In this document: one piece after another, positions 52,845 to 60,261 of the stretch
How the letters are laid out: the number at the start of each line of letters is the position of its first letter
Numbering within the stretch: the stretch's first letter is position 1
NCBI RefSeq assembly: GCF_000411555.1
Contig: NZ_KE150486.1
Span: 620,001 to 684,000 of the forward strand
DNA length: 64,000 nucleotides
Reading direction: 5' to 3'
Source of the DNA: Atopobium sp. oral taxon 199 str. F0494
Lineage (GTDB): Bacteria; Actinomycetota; Coriobacteriia; Coriobacteriales; Atopobiaceae
The notes under the pieces: model-generated
What the model was told of the DNA's origin: nothing
The model's input: the letters and a program-made list of their open reading frames with translations, nothing else
Database searches by the model: none
Program-made: the position numbers and the translations under genes

Positions 52845-53687
52845 TTACAGAGCCATTGAGTACGCTGTTACTGAAGCCTTATCCAAGACTTTATTGACAA
52901 TCTCACGCCACTCTGCAGCTGCCTGAGTTGCAACCTGCTTATAGTTGCCACCGGCAACATTGTAGGCTGCCAACGCCGCCTCATAGGAAGCGGAATCGTT
53001 TGAAATGGAGTAACCGTTAAGCGCCTGGTAATAAGCGCCGTCAGTTGAGGCCCATGTATTTTTCTCTGCGTCCCACTCATTGCCGGCAAGCGAAATAATG
53101 TACTTGGCGTATTCTTCGCTGGTAGTTTCCTTATTGCCGTCAGACGGAGCCTGCGGCGCTGTGGGAAGCTCGGGTACCTTAGTGGTAACAACGGAATTCC
53201 GATACTTCTCAATCGTGACAGCCTGACGCAAAAGTTCTTTTGTGGCATCGGCAGAAAAACCGTACTGCTTACCGATAGCCTCATAATCATCGGTCTTCAA
53301 ATTTGTTTTGGCATATTCACTGACATCGTCATCAGAAGCGGAGAAACCAGCTTTTTCTGCTTCCTTTAAAATGACCTTATTGCGCGCATAGCCCACAACC
53401 TTCTCCATAGCAGGAACTGCGTAGGAGCCGTCCTTCTGCTTAGCAGCTTCAACACCGGTTGAGGCCTCAAGGACTTGGCGGACCGTAATATTTTCCGTCT
53501 TTCCGTCAATGGTATACGAGCCAATGTTCGTGTCGAGCTCTCCCTCTGAAACCACGGTCTTGCCGATTCCCGTGCTTCCTCCAACAGGAAGGTAGTGGCC
53601 GAGTAAAACTCCCACTACAAGAGCAAGAACGCATACCACAGGAAGAACAATCTTCATGTTCCAGTGCTTTGTATCAATTTCTGGCAT
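52845..53687 (-). CDS. Membrane-anchored SurA/PrsA-N-like protein
   Basis: A possible extracytoplasmic chaperone. One membrane segment (IVLPVVCVLALVVGVLLGHY) is followed by a helical region of the SurA N-terminal type (VVGYARNKVILKEAEKAGFSASDDDVSEYA). No peptidyl-prolyl isomerase domain is seen. The ATG at 53685-53687 has AAAGG six bases upstream; a longer frame gives an implausible N-terminus. About 280 residues. The 247-base upstream region is otherwise empty of genes. Confidence 0.62.
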   Translation of the reverse strand: MPEIDTKHWNMKIVLPVVCVLALVVGVLLGHYLPVGGSTGIGKTVVSEGELDTNIGSYTIDGKTENITVRQVLEASTGVEAAKQKDGSYAVPAMEKVVGYARNKVILKEAEKAGFSASDDDVSEYAKTNLKTDDYEAIGKQYGFSADATKELLRQAVTIEKYRNSVVTTKVPELPTAPQAPSDGNKETTSEEYAKYIISLAGNEWDAEKNTWASTDGAYYQALNGYSISNDSASYEAALAAYNVAGGNYKQVATQAAAEWREIVNKVLDKASVTAYSMAL

Positions 53688-53934
53688 AACAAACCTTTCA
53701 TTACTCGTCCGCTTTGCGCGGTCACATGATATGAACCGTAAGCAGTTTACCCTAACAGCTGAGATTTTTACCCGATTACAGCAACTCTCCCGTATTTGCA
53801 CATACTCATACCTGCTCATATGTACAACAATTTTGCAGTAAGAGTCCAAACAAAGGTCTCTTGCCGCAAGCTTTTCTAGTCCCTACGCGCTGTATGCGAG
53901 CCTTAAGGCATATGTGAGCGATAAGAAAAAGCGC

Positions 53935-54729
53935 TTACTTTACTGCAGCAACAATCTCCGCGGAAAATTTCTTCATATAGCCTGAGGCGTTTTCGGAATC
54001 AAACAGAAAACGTTCCTTCAGTGCCTTTTTAGTCTCTTTGGAGATATCACTCTTTGCAAAAGCAAGGATGCCGATAAGCATGTCGTAATACTCCGCGTCA
54101 CCGTGATAACACTGAATGGCCTCATTTAACAGTGGCCACGCTGCATCAGAGTGCTTTTGAGAAGTAGAACCATACCGCGCAAGGAATAAAAAGGCCGCTA
54201 AACGAACCGTTGAGGATGATTCATCAAAAAGAGACGCCTCTGCGCCGTCAAACGCTTTGACTACTTCCTCTCCATATTTCTCGCTCAGATTTGCGAGAGC
54301 AGAGAGAATCTCCCATCTTGTCTGCGCCTCAGGACGATACAGCGCGTCAATGAGATCTTCAACCTTACCTTCGAAAGCCTCAGGAGCTGTTGCCGCGATG
54401 TCCGCAAGTTCATGAGCGGCCTCTTGACGGTGGCGGCGGCTTGAATCAGACAGGGATTCGATATGCTGCGAGACCGTCTTAATCTGCGCTGCAGACGGCT
54501 TTTTTGCCTTAGTCGCCTTGGGCGCCACAGCCTTTTGATCGGCTGGTTTATCGGAAGCAGATTTGACAACCTTTTTTTGCGACGCTTTCGACTTCGTCGC
54601 AGCTGTTTTCTTATCAGTTTTTGGTTTTGCCGCGGCCTGTGTCTTAGTTTTGACCTTTGACTTCGCCGCGCTTTCGGTTTCCTGAGAAGATGTCTTGTCC
54701 TTCTCGGCGGTCTCTTTTTTAGTAGCCAT
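53935..54729 (-). CDS. HEAT-repeat protein with lysine/alanine-rich histone-H1-like tail
   Basis: Not a named family to me. The first 80 residues are Lys/Ala/Thr/Ser-rich (KTKTQAAAKPKTDKKTAATK), like bacterial histone-H1 tails, and should bind nucleic acid. The rest is helical in HEAT-like pairs (RHRQEAAHELADIAATAPEA, VRLAAFLFLARYGSTSQ, KALKERFLFDSENASGYMKK). 264 residues. The ATG has a GGAA-type site upstream. The NYN/OST-HTH gene lies 29 bases upstream on the same strand, so the two are probably one operon and may work together on RNA or DNA. Confidence 0.6.
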   Translation of the reverse strand: MATKKETAEKDKTSSQETESAAKSKVKTKTQAAAKPKTDKKTAATKSKASQKKVVKSASDKPADQKAVAPKATKAKKPSAAQIKTVSQHIESLSDSSRRHRQEAAHELADIAATAPEAFEGKVEDLIDALYRPEAQTRWEILSALANLSEKYGEEVVKAFDGAEASLFDESSSTVRLAAFLFLARYGSTSQKHSDAAWPLLNEAIQCYHGDAEYYDMLIGILAFAKSDISKETKKALKERFLFDSENASGYMKKFSAEIVAAVK

Positions 54730-54758
54730 CGAAGCAATTCCTTTCTCTGCTTTTTTGT

Positions 54759-55523
54759 CTACTCGTCACGAAAACCGTCAACCATCGTTCCGGTTTTCTC
54801 GTCCTTATGAATTTTAATAAATCCGAGTCTCGATGCCTCCTGAAGTAGAGCAGTAAACGAACGATATCCATATGTCGTCTCTGAAAAATCAGGACGCTTG
54901 CGTTTCATGGTCTGCTTAAGCTGCGAGGCGTAAATAGCTTGATCGTTCTCACTTTGCAGCGAGTCAATCGTCTGAAACAGCAGCTTATAGCACTTTTGCT
55001 TGTCTTTCGGCACCTTGGATCGGTAGCTGGGATAGGGGCCGGGCAGCTTTTCTTTATTAACGATGTCCTCATAGAAAATGAATTCGTCGCATACGCCTTC
55101 AAGAAGGGACGCCGTACCCATTTTTCGCCCTATGCCAATAACTGTCTTGTCATATTCTTTCAGCTTTGCCACAAGCGGAGAGAAATCGGAATCACCTGAA
55201 AAAATGGCGAATGTGTCAATGTGTTCTTTTGCCAGACATGTTTCAAGGGCGTCAACCGCAAGATGAATGTCGGCAGAGTTTTTGCCTTTTTGGGAATTAT
55301 CCGGAATCTCGATAAGTTCAACACCAAGCTCGTGGAGGATTGGCTTCATGTTCTCATGGCGGCTCCAGTCACAATATGCTCGCTTGATGGTAATGCGGCC
55401 TTTGTCGACAAGTCGTTCAAACACAAGCTTGATATCATCCTGTGACCCATTTGAGCCCACAGGGAAATTTTCATAATCAATAAATACCGCGATAGAACTC
55501 TGCGGTGTAGGTATCTCGCTCAA
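54759..55523 (-). CDS. NYN domain putative ribonuclease with OST-HTH/LOTUS domain
   Basis: A PIN-like (LabA/DUF88) domain begins SSIAVFIDYENFPVGSNG and has the acidic triad residues in VFIDYENF, KNSADIHLAVDALE and IFSGDSDFSPLV. A C-terminal OST-HTH/LOTUS-like region (RPDFSETTYGYRSFTALLQE) follows, a small RNA-binding fold. It is 254 residues. The start is a TTG with an AGG-type site. It probably cleaves or binds RNA. Confidence 0.78.
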   Translation of the reverse strand: MSEIPTPQSSIAVFIDYENFPVGSNGSQDDIKLVFERLVDKGRITIKRAYCDWSRHENMKPILHELGVELIEIPDNSQKGKNSADIHLAVDALETCLAKEHIDTFAIFSGDSDFSPLVAKLKEYDKTVIGIGRKMGTASLLEGVCDEFIFYEDIVNKEKLPGPYPSYRSKVPKDKQKCYKLLFQTIDSLQSENDQAIYASQLKQTMKRKRPDFSETTYGYRSFTALLQEASRLGFIKIHKDEKTGTMVDGFRDE

Positions 55524-55538
55524 TGTACCTGCTTTCTA

Positions 55539-55655
55539 TTACTCGTGGTGGTGGTGATGACCGCCGCAGCATTCATGACCATCGTCGTGGTGATGGTGCC
55601 CGCCACAGCATTCGTGGTCGGCGTCGTGATGGTGATGACCGCCACAGCATTCGTG
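55539..55655. repeat. Three 39-bp tandem repeats encoding HECCGGHHHH units
   Basis: Units at about 55539-55577, 55578-55616 and 55617-55655 encode 13, 13 and 13 codons of the metal tail (the last one includes the stop). They differ at few bases, so they are recent duplications or are under selection. Confidence 0.8.
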
Positions 55656-56618
55656 GTCGGTATGGTCATGTTCATGGCTCTGTTCAGGCTCGTCTATCTC
55701 AAGAAGCGACCAGTCAATGCCGGCGGCGGCGCCTGTCTGCTCATCGCTGTACAAGAGCGAAAGTGCCTGCGTGCCCATGCGGGAACCGCCAACCTGACAG
55801 AGCATGTCAAAGAGAGTAAACGCTGTTTCGGCGCCCGGAAGCGTAATATCCAAATCTTCAGACTGCGCGAGCGCGAGCGCAATATCCTTACGGAAATGTT
55901 CCGCCAAAAATCCAGGTTTGAAATCGCCTGCAAGAGACTTCGGAGCAAGCTCCTTAAGCGCACGAGAAGAGCCCATGCCCGATTCAATCATACGAAGTGT
56001 CTGCTCGACATCAAGTCCGCCCTGCTCAGCAAGGGCCATCGCATCAGCATAACCCATCATGCACGAAGCAAGAGATACCTGATTGCACAGCTTTGCCGTC
56101 TGACCTTTGCCAGCGCCTCCCATGCAGTAGATGTTTGATGAAAAAACTTCAAGCAGCTCGCGGACGGGTTCAATGTCCTTCTCTGTTGCTCCCGCCATAA
56201 GTGTCAAAGTGCCCGCCTGAGCGCCCGCTTCTCCGCCGGTCACAGGGCAGTCAAAGGCGTGCTTATCCTCAACTTCAGCGGCATCGTGAATATCGCGAGC
56301 CAACTGGGGTGAAGAAGTAGTCAAATCAATCATCCAAGCTCCGCGTTTGGTAGCGCGCAGCAAGCCTTCCGTAGAAAGATACACGTCTTCGACATCGCTT
56401 GGATACCCAACCATGGTGCATACAACATCGGCATGAGCCGCCGCTTGAGCAACGCTTTCTGCCCAATGGGCTCCTTGCGCGAGAAGAGCCTCTGCTTTCT
56501 CTCGAGTTCTGTTGTGGACAGTCACATCATATCCCGCACGAAGGAGATGACCCGCAATGGGAGCTCCCATGATACCTGTACCAATACATGCGACCTTCAT
56601 GCTCTTGCCTACTGTCAT
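55539..56618 (-). CDS. NAD-binding 3-hydroxyacid dehydrogenase family enzyme with a His/Cys-rich tail
   Basis: It is a beta-hydroxyacid dehydrogenase (3-hydroxyisobutyrate or tartronate semialdehyde reductase family). The Rossmann motif VACIGTGIMGAPIAGHLL, the substrate motif FDCPVTGGEAGAQAGTL and the catalytic Lys region GKGQTAKLCNQ are intact. After about residue 313 a 46-residue tail holds three HECCGGHHHH units, a strong metal-binding sequence. No such tail occurs in the usual enzyme. The start ATG at 56616-56618 has AAAGG upstream. 359 residues. Confidence 0.88.
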   Translation of the reverse strand: MTVGKSMKVACIGTGIMGAPIAGHLLRAGYDVTVHNRTREKAEALLAQGAHWAESVAQAAAHADVVCTMVGYPSDVEDVYLSTEGLLRATKRGAWMIDLTTSSPQLARDIHDAAEVEDKHAFDCPVTGGEAGAQAGTLTLMAGATEKDIEPVRELLEVFSSNIYCMGGAGKGQTAKLCNQVSLASCMMGYADAMALAEQGGLDVEQTLRMIESGMGSSRALKELAPKSLAGDFKPGFLAEHFRKDIALALAQSEDLDITLPGAETAFTLFDMLCQVGGSRMGTQALSLLYSDEQTGAAAGIDWSLLEIDEPEQSHEHDHTDHECCGGHHHHDADHECCGGHHHHDDGHECCGGHHHHHE

Positions 56619-56703
56619 GAATTACCTTTCTACATACGCGAAGTTTACATACGCTGAATTTATATGCGGAACTCTTATAGCTCTTGTATACGAGCAGTAT
56701 GTG

Positions 56704-57732
56704 CTAGCGACTACCCCGAACCTTATTTGCGATTTTATCCGCAAGCGACATCTTCTCCCGACGGTCAGTCCCCCAAAACACGATTGCTACCATGCCTGGG
56801 CCCACGTGAGAGCCAATCACAGGACCAACGGTGCTTTGGATAACAGTAACGCCTTCGCAACCCTTTTCTTTCCTAATCTGCGCCTCAACCCATTCGGCGT
56901 CCTTTTTTGCGTCAGCTGAAACAATAGCTACAGGAAGTGAAAGATCATGCGAGTAATTATCCCGAAAGTCCTGGATAATGGCTCGAAGCGCCTTTTTGCG
57001 CCCGCGACAGATTGTTTTGAGCGTCAAAGCGCCGGCCGCATCGTAAGAGATTTCGGGTTTGACGTCGAGCTTTCCGCCGATATTAGCGGCGGCCGGAGGA
57101 ATACGTCCGCCGGCAGCAAGCGAATCGAGAGTTTCAAGCGTGAAATAACCGTGCAAGAAGTAGTGGGCATCATGCGCCCACTCTGCCAACTGCTTTGCGA
57201 TCAGTCCCGCATTTGCCTGATGAACGGCCTCAATGGCAAGCAGCTCCGCCGCAACAGATGGAGCGCCATTATCGACAACATACAGCTCGAAGTCAGGGTA
57301 TTGTTCCTGAATCATTTCCGCTGCTTGCTGAGCGGCATAAAATGAAGAGGATAACGCTGCGGGAAAGCAAAGATATACCGTTGGGGTACCAACTTTGGCG
57401 GCACGCTCAAAAACTTCAAAATAATGGCCAGGAGTCACCGCAGAAGTCTTGTAATGGAGTGCCCTGTTTTTGCGCATGCTCTCATAAAAATCATGCGCGG
57501 AAGCGGTCTTCCAGCCATCGTCGAACTTCTCGCCATCAGGCCCTGTATAGGGAAACTCGATGACCTCCACGCCCAGTTGCTCCGCAATGCCCGGCGCGAA
57601 ATCAGCATTTGAATCTACGATGATGTGAACGTTGCTTGGCTTATGGTACGCAGTGCCGAGCGCGTGATTGTGCCCGACACCGCCTTTTTCTGCATCTGTC
57701 TTTTTTTGCGTCTCGTCGACGTGCTTAGTCAT
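56704..57732 (-). CDS. DegV family fatty-acid-binding protein
   Basis: DegV (FakB-like) proteins bind fatty acids and can present them to a fatty acid kinase. The motif VHIIVDSNADFAPGIAEQLGV, GHYFEVFERA, CFPAALSSSFYAAQQA, and FTLETLDSLAAGGRIPPAAANIGG are the family signatures. About 342 residues from the ATG at 57730-57732, with GAGGA seven bases upstream. The N-terminal 40 residues are charged and unmatched. It overlaps the hpf stop by eight bases. No fakA kinase gene is near. Confidence 0.82.
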   Translation of the reverse strand: MTKHVDETQKKTDAEKGGVGHNHALGTAYHKPSNVHIIVDSNADFAPGIAEQLGVEVIEFPYTGPDGEKFDDGWKTASAHDFYESMRKNRALHYKTSAVTPGHYFEVFERAAKVGTPTVYLCFPAALSSSFYAAQQAAEMIQEQYPDFELYVVDNGAPSVAAELLAIEAVHQANAGLIAKQLAEWAHDAHYFLHGYFTLETLDSLAAGGRIPPAAANIGGKLDVKPEISYDAAGALTLKTICRGRKKALRAIIQDFRDNYSHDLSLPVAIVSADAKKDAEWVEAQIRKEKGCEGVTVIQSTVGPVIGSHVGPGMVAIVFWGTDRREKMSLADKIANKVRGSR

Positions 57733-58312
57733 TATGTTCCTCAATCCTTGGCTTGATGATTCCGTATCCACCGTTCTTACGATGGTAGATAACATTGGTC
57801 AAACCTGTTGTGGAATTAACAAAAACATAAAAATCATGGCCGAGAAGATCTGTCTGTACCAAGGCCTCTTCTTCCGTCATAGGGAGAAGATCGATATATT
57901 TTTCACGCACCAGCTGGTCATCAAGGTCTTCCTCAGGTATATCGATAAGTTTCGCAAGCTCCTCTTGCGACAATGCCTGCATGTGAGAATTCTGAGCATG
58001 GTGGTGCTTGTCGACAATGCGCGTCTTATATTTGCGAAGCTGACGTGATACTTTTTCCGCAGCCTCGTCAATGGCGCTATACATATCATCGTTGCTTGAA
58101 ACTACGCGAACGACACTATTACGAACGAATACCGTTACTTCAACGGACTTGCGCTCGAGATTTGAAGGATTCTTGTCCACACGAAGAACAACATCGCATG
58201 TCATTGGCTGGATGTCAAAAACTTTGAGAGCTCCGCCAATCTTTTCTTCAACGTGAGAACGAAGGGCATCAGAAACCGTTACCTTGCGTCCAGAGAGTTT
58301 AATATCGACCAT
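57725..58312 (-). CDS. hpf: Long-form ribosome hibernation promoting factor
   Basis: It dimerises 70S ribosomes into 100S particles in stationary phase. The N-terminal RaiA domain (VDIKLSGRKVTVSDALRSHV, VKVFDIQPMTCDVVLRVDKNP) is followed by a linker and the C-terminal dimerisation domain (EKYIDLLPMTEEEALVQTDL, LGHDFYVFVNSTTGLTNVIY). 195 residues, the long form. The start is the ATG at 58310-58312 with GGAGG upstream. Confidence 0.93.
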   Translation of the reverse strand: MVDIKLSGRKVTVSDALRSHVEEKIGGALKVFDIQPMTCDVVLRVDKNPSNLERKSVEVTVFVRNSVVRVVSSNDDMYSAIDEAAEKVSRQLRKYKTRIVDKHHHAQNSHMQALSQEELAKLIDIPEEDLDDQLVREKYIDLLPMTEEEALVQTDLLGHDFYVFVNSTTGLTNVIYHRKNGGYGIIKPRIEEHND

Positions 58313-58835
58313 AGAGACCTCCTAACGACTGCGTGCACGACCTTTGTTTTTCAAAGATCGCTGCTGTTTTGATACCCATTAGTACACCAAATGTGTCCAC
58401 AGAAGCAGAAATAACGGCAAGCGGAGTTCCCTATTCGGCAAGCGCTCTAAAAGCATGTGCTCAAGGCTGCATTCCCAGTCGCTGAAGCATGGCTCTCTAT
58501 CCCCAGGCGGCAAGCATATAAAATGCCTTTCCAGCTGACCTGGTATTTGACCCCACACTCGCGCACCGGAGCGGTTGCTTGGACACGGTGTATCCTCACT
58601 GAAAGCTCTCTCGCCTGCGAAGCCGTGTGCCTCAGAGATATCAGACGGTGCGACTTACTTCTAGGACGAGCCATGCTCGCTTGGAAAGCCAAGCTTACGT
58701 GGATCCTTTTGACCTCGTCTGCCATGGACTAGGAAAACCGTATCATTTTCCGCAACCACAGACCTGGAAAGGCTCTCAAAGTATACCTCGCTGTTCTGAG
58801 AAACGCTTGTCCACTCACGAGAATACTCTCTTTGT
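58313..58835. other. Unassigned 520-base intergenic region between hpf and comF
   Basis: This is the largest gap in the window. Small opposed open frames exist (58447-58725 minus and 58457-58732 plus, about 91 codons each), but neither has a ribosome site, a hydrophobic or known motif, or the codon pattern of the neighbours. Several short hairpins are visible, for example GCTTGG/CCAAGC and GAGC/GCTC near 58670-58695. It may hold a structured RNA, but no known RNA signature (RNase P, tmRNA, 6S, SRP) was recognised. It must also carry the hpf promoter. Confidence 0.4.
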
Positions 58836-59585
58836 TCACCAAACTCGGGCAAGCGCACCTACAGTCACCGAGGCCGCTCCTTGCGCATGCAGCACCCGTG
58901 TGGCTTCACGCACAGACGCACCTGTCGTAATAACATCATCAAGCAGAAGCAAACGAGCTCCTGACACGTCTGAGATTGTCGAGACAGTCCCCTGCAGATT
59001 TATTGTCCTGTCCTGAACACCTAAGCCACGCTGATCTTGGGCTTCCGGCCTCGTGAGCACGTCGGCAAGGGGCAGCTGCGCCTGACGACAAAACGCCTCT
59101 GATACAAGCTGCATATGGTCAAAGCCTCTTCTCGCGTACGCTCGTTTTGTAGCGGGAATAAAACATACGCCATCGATTGCATCGGAATCCCATCGGGGCA
59201 ATCCGTCCGGCGCAGGCCACGCTTGCGCTTCCTCTAAGGCCGTAAGAATTGCCGCCGCCATAAGAGGCGCGAGCCGAAGTTCATGAGCGTCTTTCAGATT
59301 CGTGATCATACAAGCCGGAGGCCCTTTGAAGCCCATGGCGCAAACAACGCTCCTGCTTTCCCAAGCTTCCTGTGAGGGATGCTTTCCCATACATTCCGAA
59401 CACACGATAGAACCAAAGGGCGTGCCGCAATGAGGACAAGCCCATCTCTGCTCAATCCATGGGAGCGTCGCACGACATTCTTCACAAAGCAATTCACCGG
59501 GCATATTGCAGACAACGCAACGCGTCTGCCACATTAACTCCAGCGCATCCTGGCCAATATCACAAAGCGCAGAAAAAGCAGACAC
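58836..59585 (-). CDS. comF: ComF-type amidophosphoribosyltransferase-like competence protein
   Basis: ComFC helps DNA uptake in natural transformation, and its zinc-finger/PRTase architecture is clear: paired Cys motifs (CVVC, CEEC, CPHC, CSEC) in the first 70 residues, then the phosphoribosyl-binding loop LLLDDVITTGASVREA. The length is 249 residues. GTG start with AGGGGG just upstream. No other competence genes (comE, comGA) are here, but this gene is relevant to the uptake-signal-like repeats in this DNA. Confidence 0.87.
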   Translation of the reverse strand: MSAFSALCDIGQDALELMWQTRCVVCNMPGELLCEECRATLPWIEQRWACPHCGTPFGSIVCSECMGKHPSQEAWESRSVVCAMGFKGPPACMITNLKDAHELRLAPLMAAAILTALEEAQAWPAPDGLPRWDSDAIDGVCFIPATKRAYARRGFDHMQLVSEAFCRQAQLPLADVLTRPEAQDQRGLGVQDRTINLQGTVSTISDVSGARLLLLDDVITTGASVREATRVLHAQGAASVTVGALARVW

Positions 59586-59752
59586 AATACCCCCTTAAAA
59601 AAAGACGGGGGTTATACGTGTTTAGTATAGCAGCCCATGCCGTTCCGTCGCCTAATTGCTACGCTCACCGTCTTATGAGGATTTCTCAGCTCCGCACAGG
59701 TCATTTGCCATAAACTTTTATATGACTACATTTGGATTGCTTGGGGGTACCT

Positions 59753-60214
59753 ATGATTTATATCGGCAATTTCAGCTATAACGACGCGAAAGACGATAAG
59801 GACAACTACTGCCTTATGCCCTGCATTGTTGAGGCTGCAAACACAGATGAGGCGCTCGAGCTTTTCTCTGAGCATTTGTTTGAAGTAAGCAAGATGTCCG
59901 ATCTTCTTGACGGAGCTCAGGAAATTTATCTTGACTCTATCATTGAGCTGCCTGAAGTTCCTTCGTCCCCGCTTATTGCGCAGTGGCAAAAGATTATGCC
60001 TGCAGGCGATGGCCTCTGCAGTATCACAAGCGCCCTGCCCACCGTTGAGTTTGACGATGATATCGCCAACGCCTACTCATGGAATGAGACAGAACACAGC
60101 CATGATTCTGACGATGACGAATACGATCATGAAGACTACGGAACTCTTGACGACCTTAACGAAGAGCTGCTGGAAGAGCTCGCGCAGGACGAAGAACCCT
60201 TTATGCGCTTTTAG
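59753..60214 (+). CDS. Small acidic protein of unknown function
   Basis: I do not recognise a family. The ATG at 59753 follows GGGGG by five bases (TTGGGGGTACCTATG). The protein is 153 residues: a mixed N-terminal part (MIYIGNFSYNDAKDDKDN, CIVEAANTDEALELFSEHLF) followed by a strongly acidic C-terminus with clustered Asp and Glu (DSDDDEYDHEDYG). No signal peptide or membrane segment is seen. It is one of only two plus-strand genes here and is convergent with the surface protein at 60262. Confidence 0.6.
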   Translation: MIYIGNFSYNDAKDDKDNYCLMPCIVEAANTDEALELFSEHLFEVSKMSDLLDGAQEIYLDSIIELPEVPSSPLIAQWQKIMPAGDGLCSITSALPTVEFDDDIANAYSWNETEHSHDSDDDEYDHEDYGTLDDLNEELLEELAQDEEPFMRF

Positions 60215-60261
60215 CGTACCGTAAAGAAAGCGCAAGAGAAATTTCTGCGTCACAATCCCCG

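Noticed and set aside
58360-58400. SigB-type promoter (GGGTAT) upstream of hpf
   Set aside because: GGGTAT is present, but no GTTTAA-like -35 lies 12-15 bases upstream.
58447-58732. Two overlapping 91-codon frames on opposite strands
   Set aside because: Neither has a ribosome site, domain or the usual codon pattern of the neighbours.
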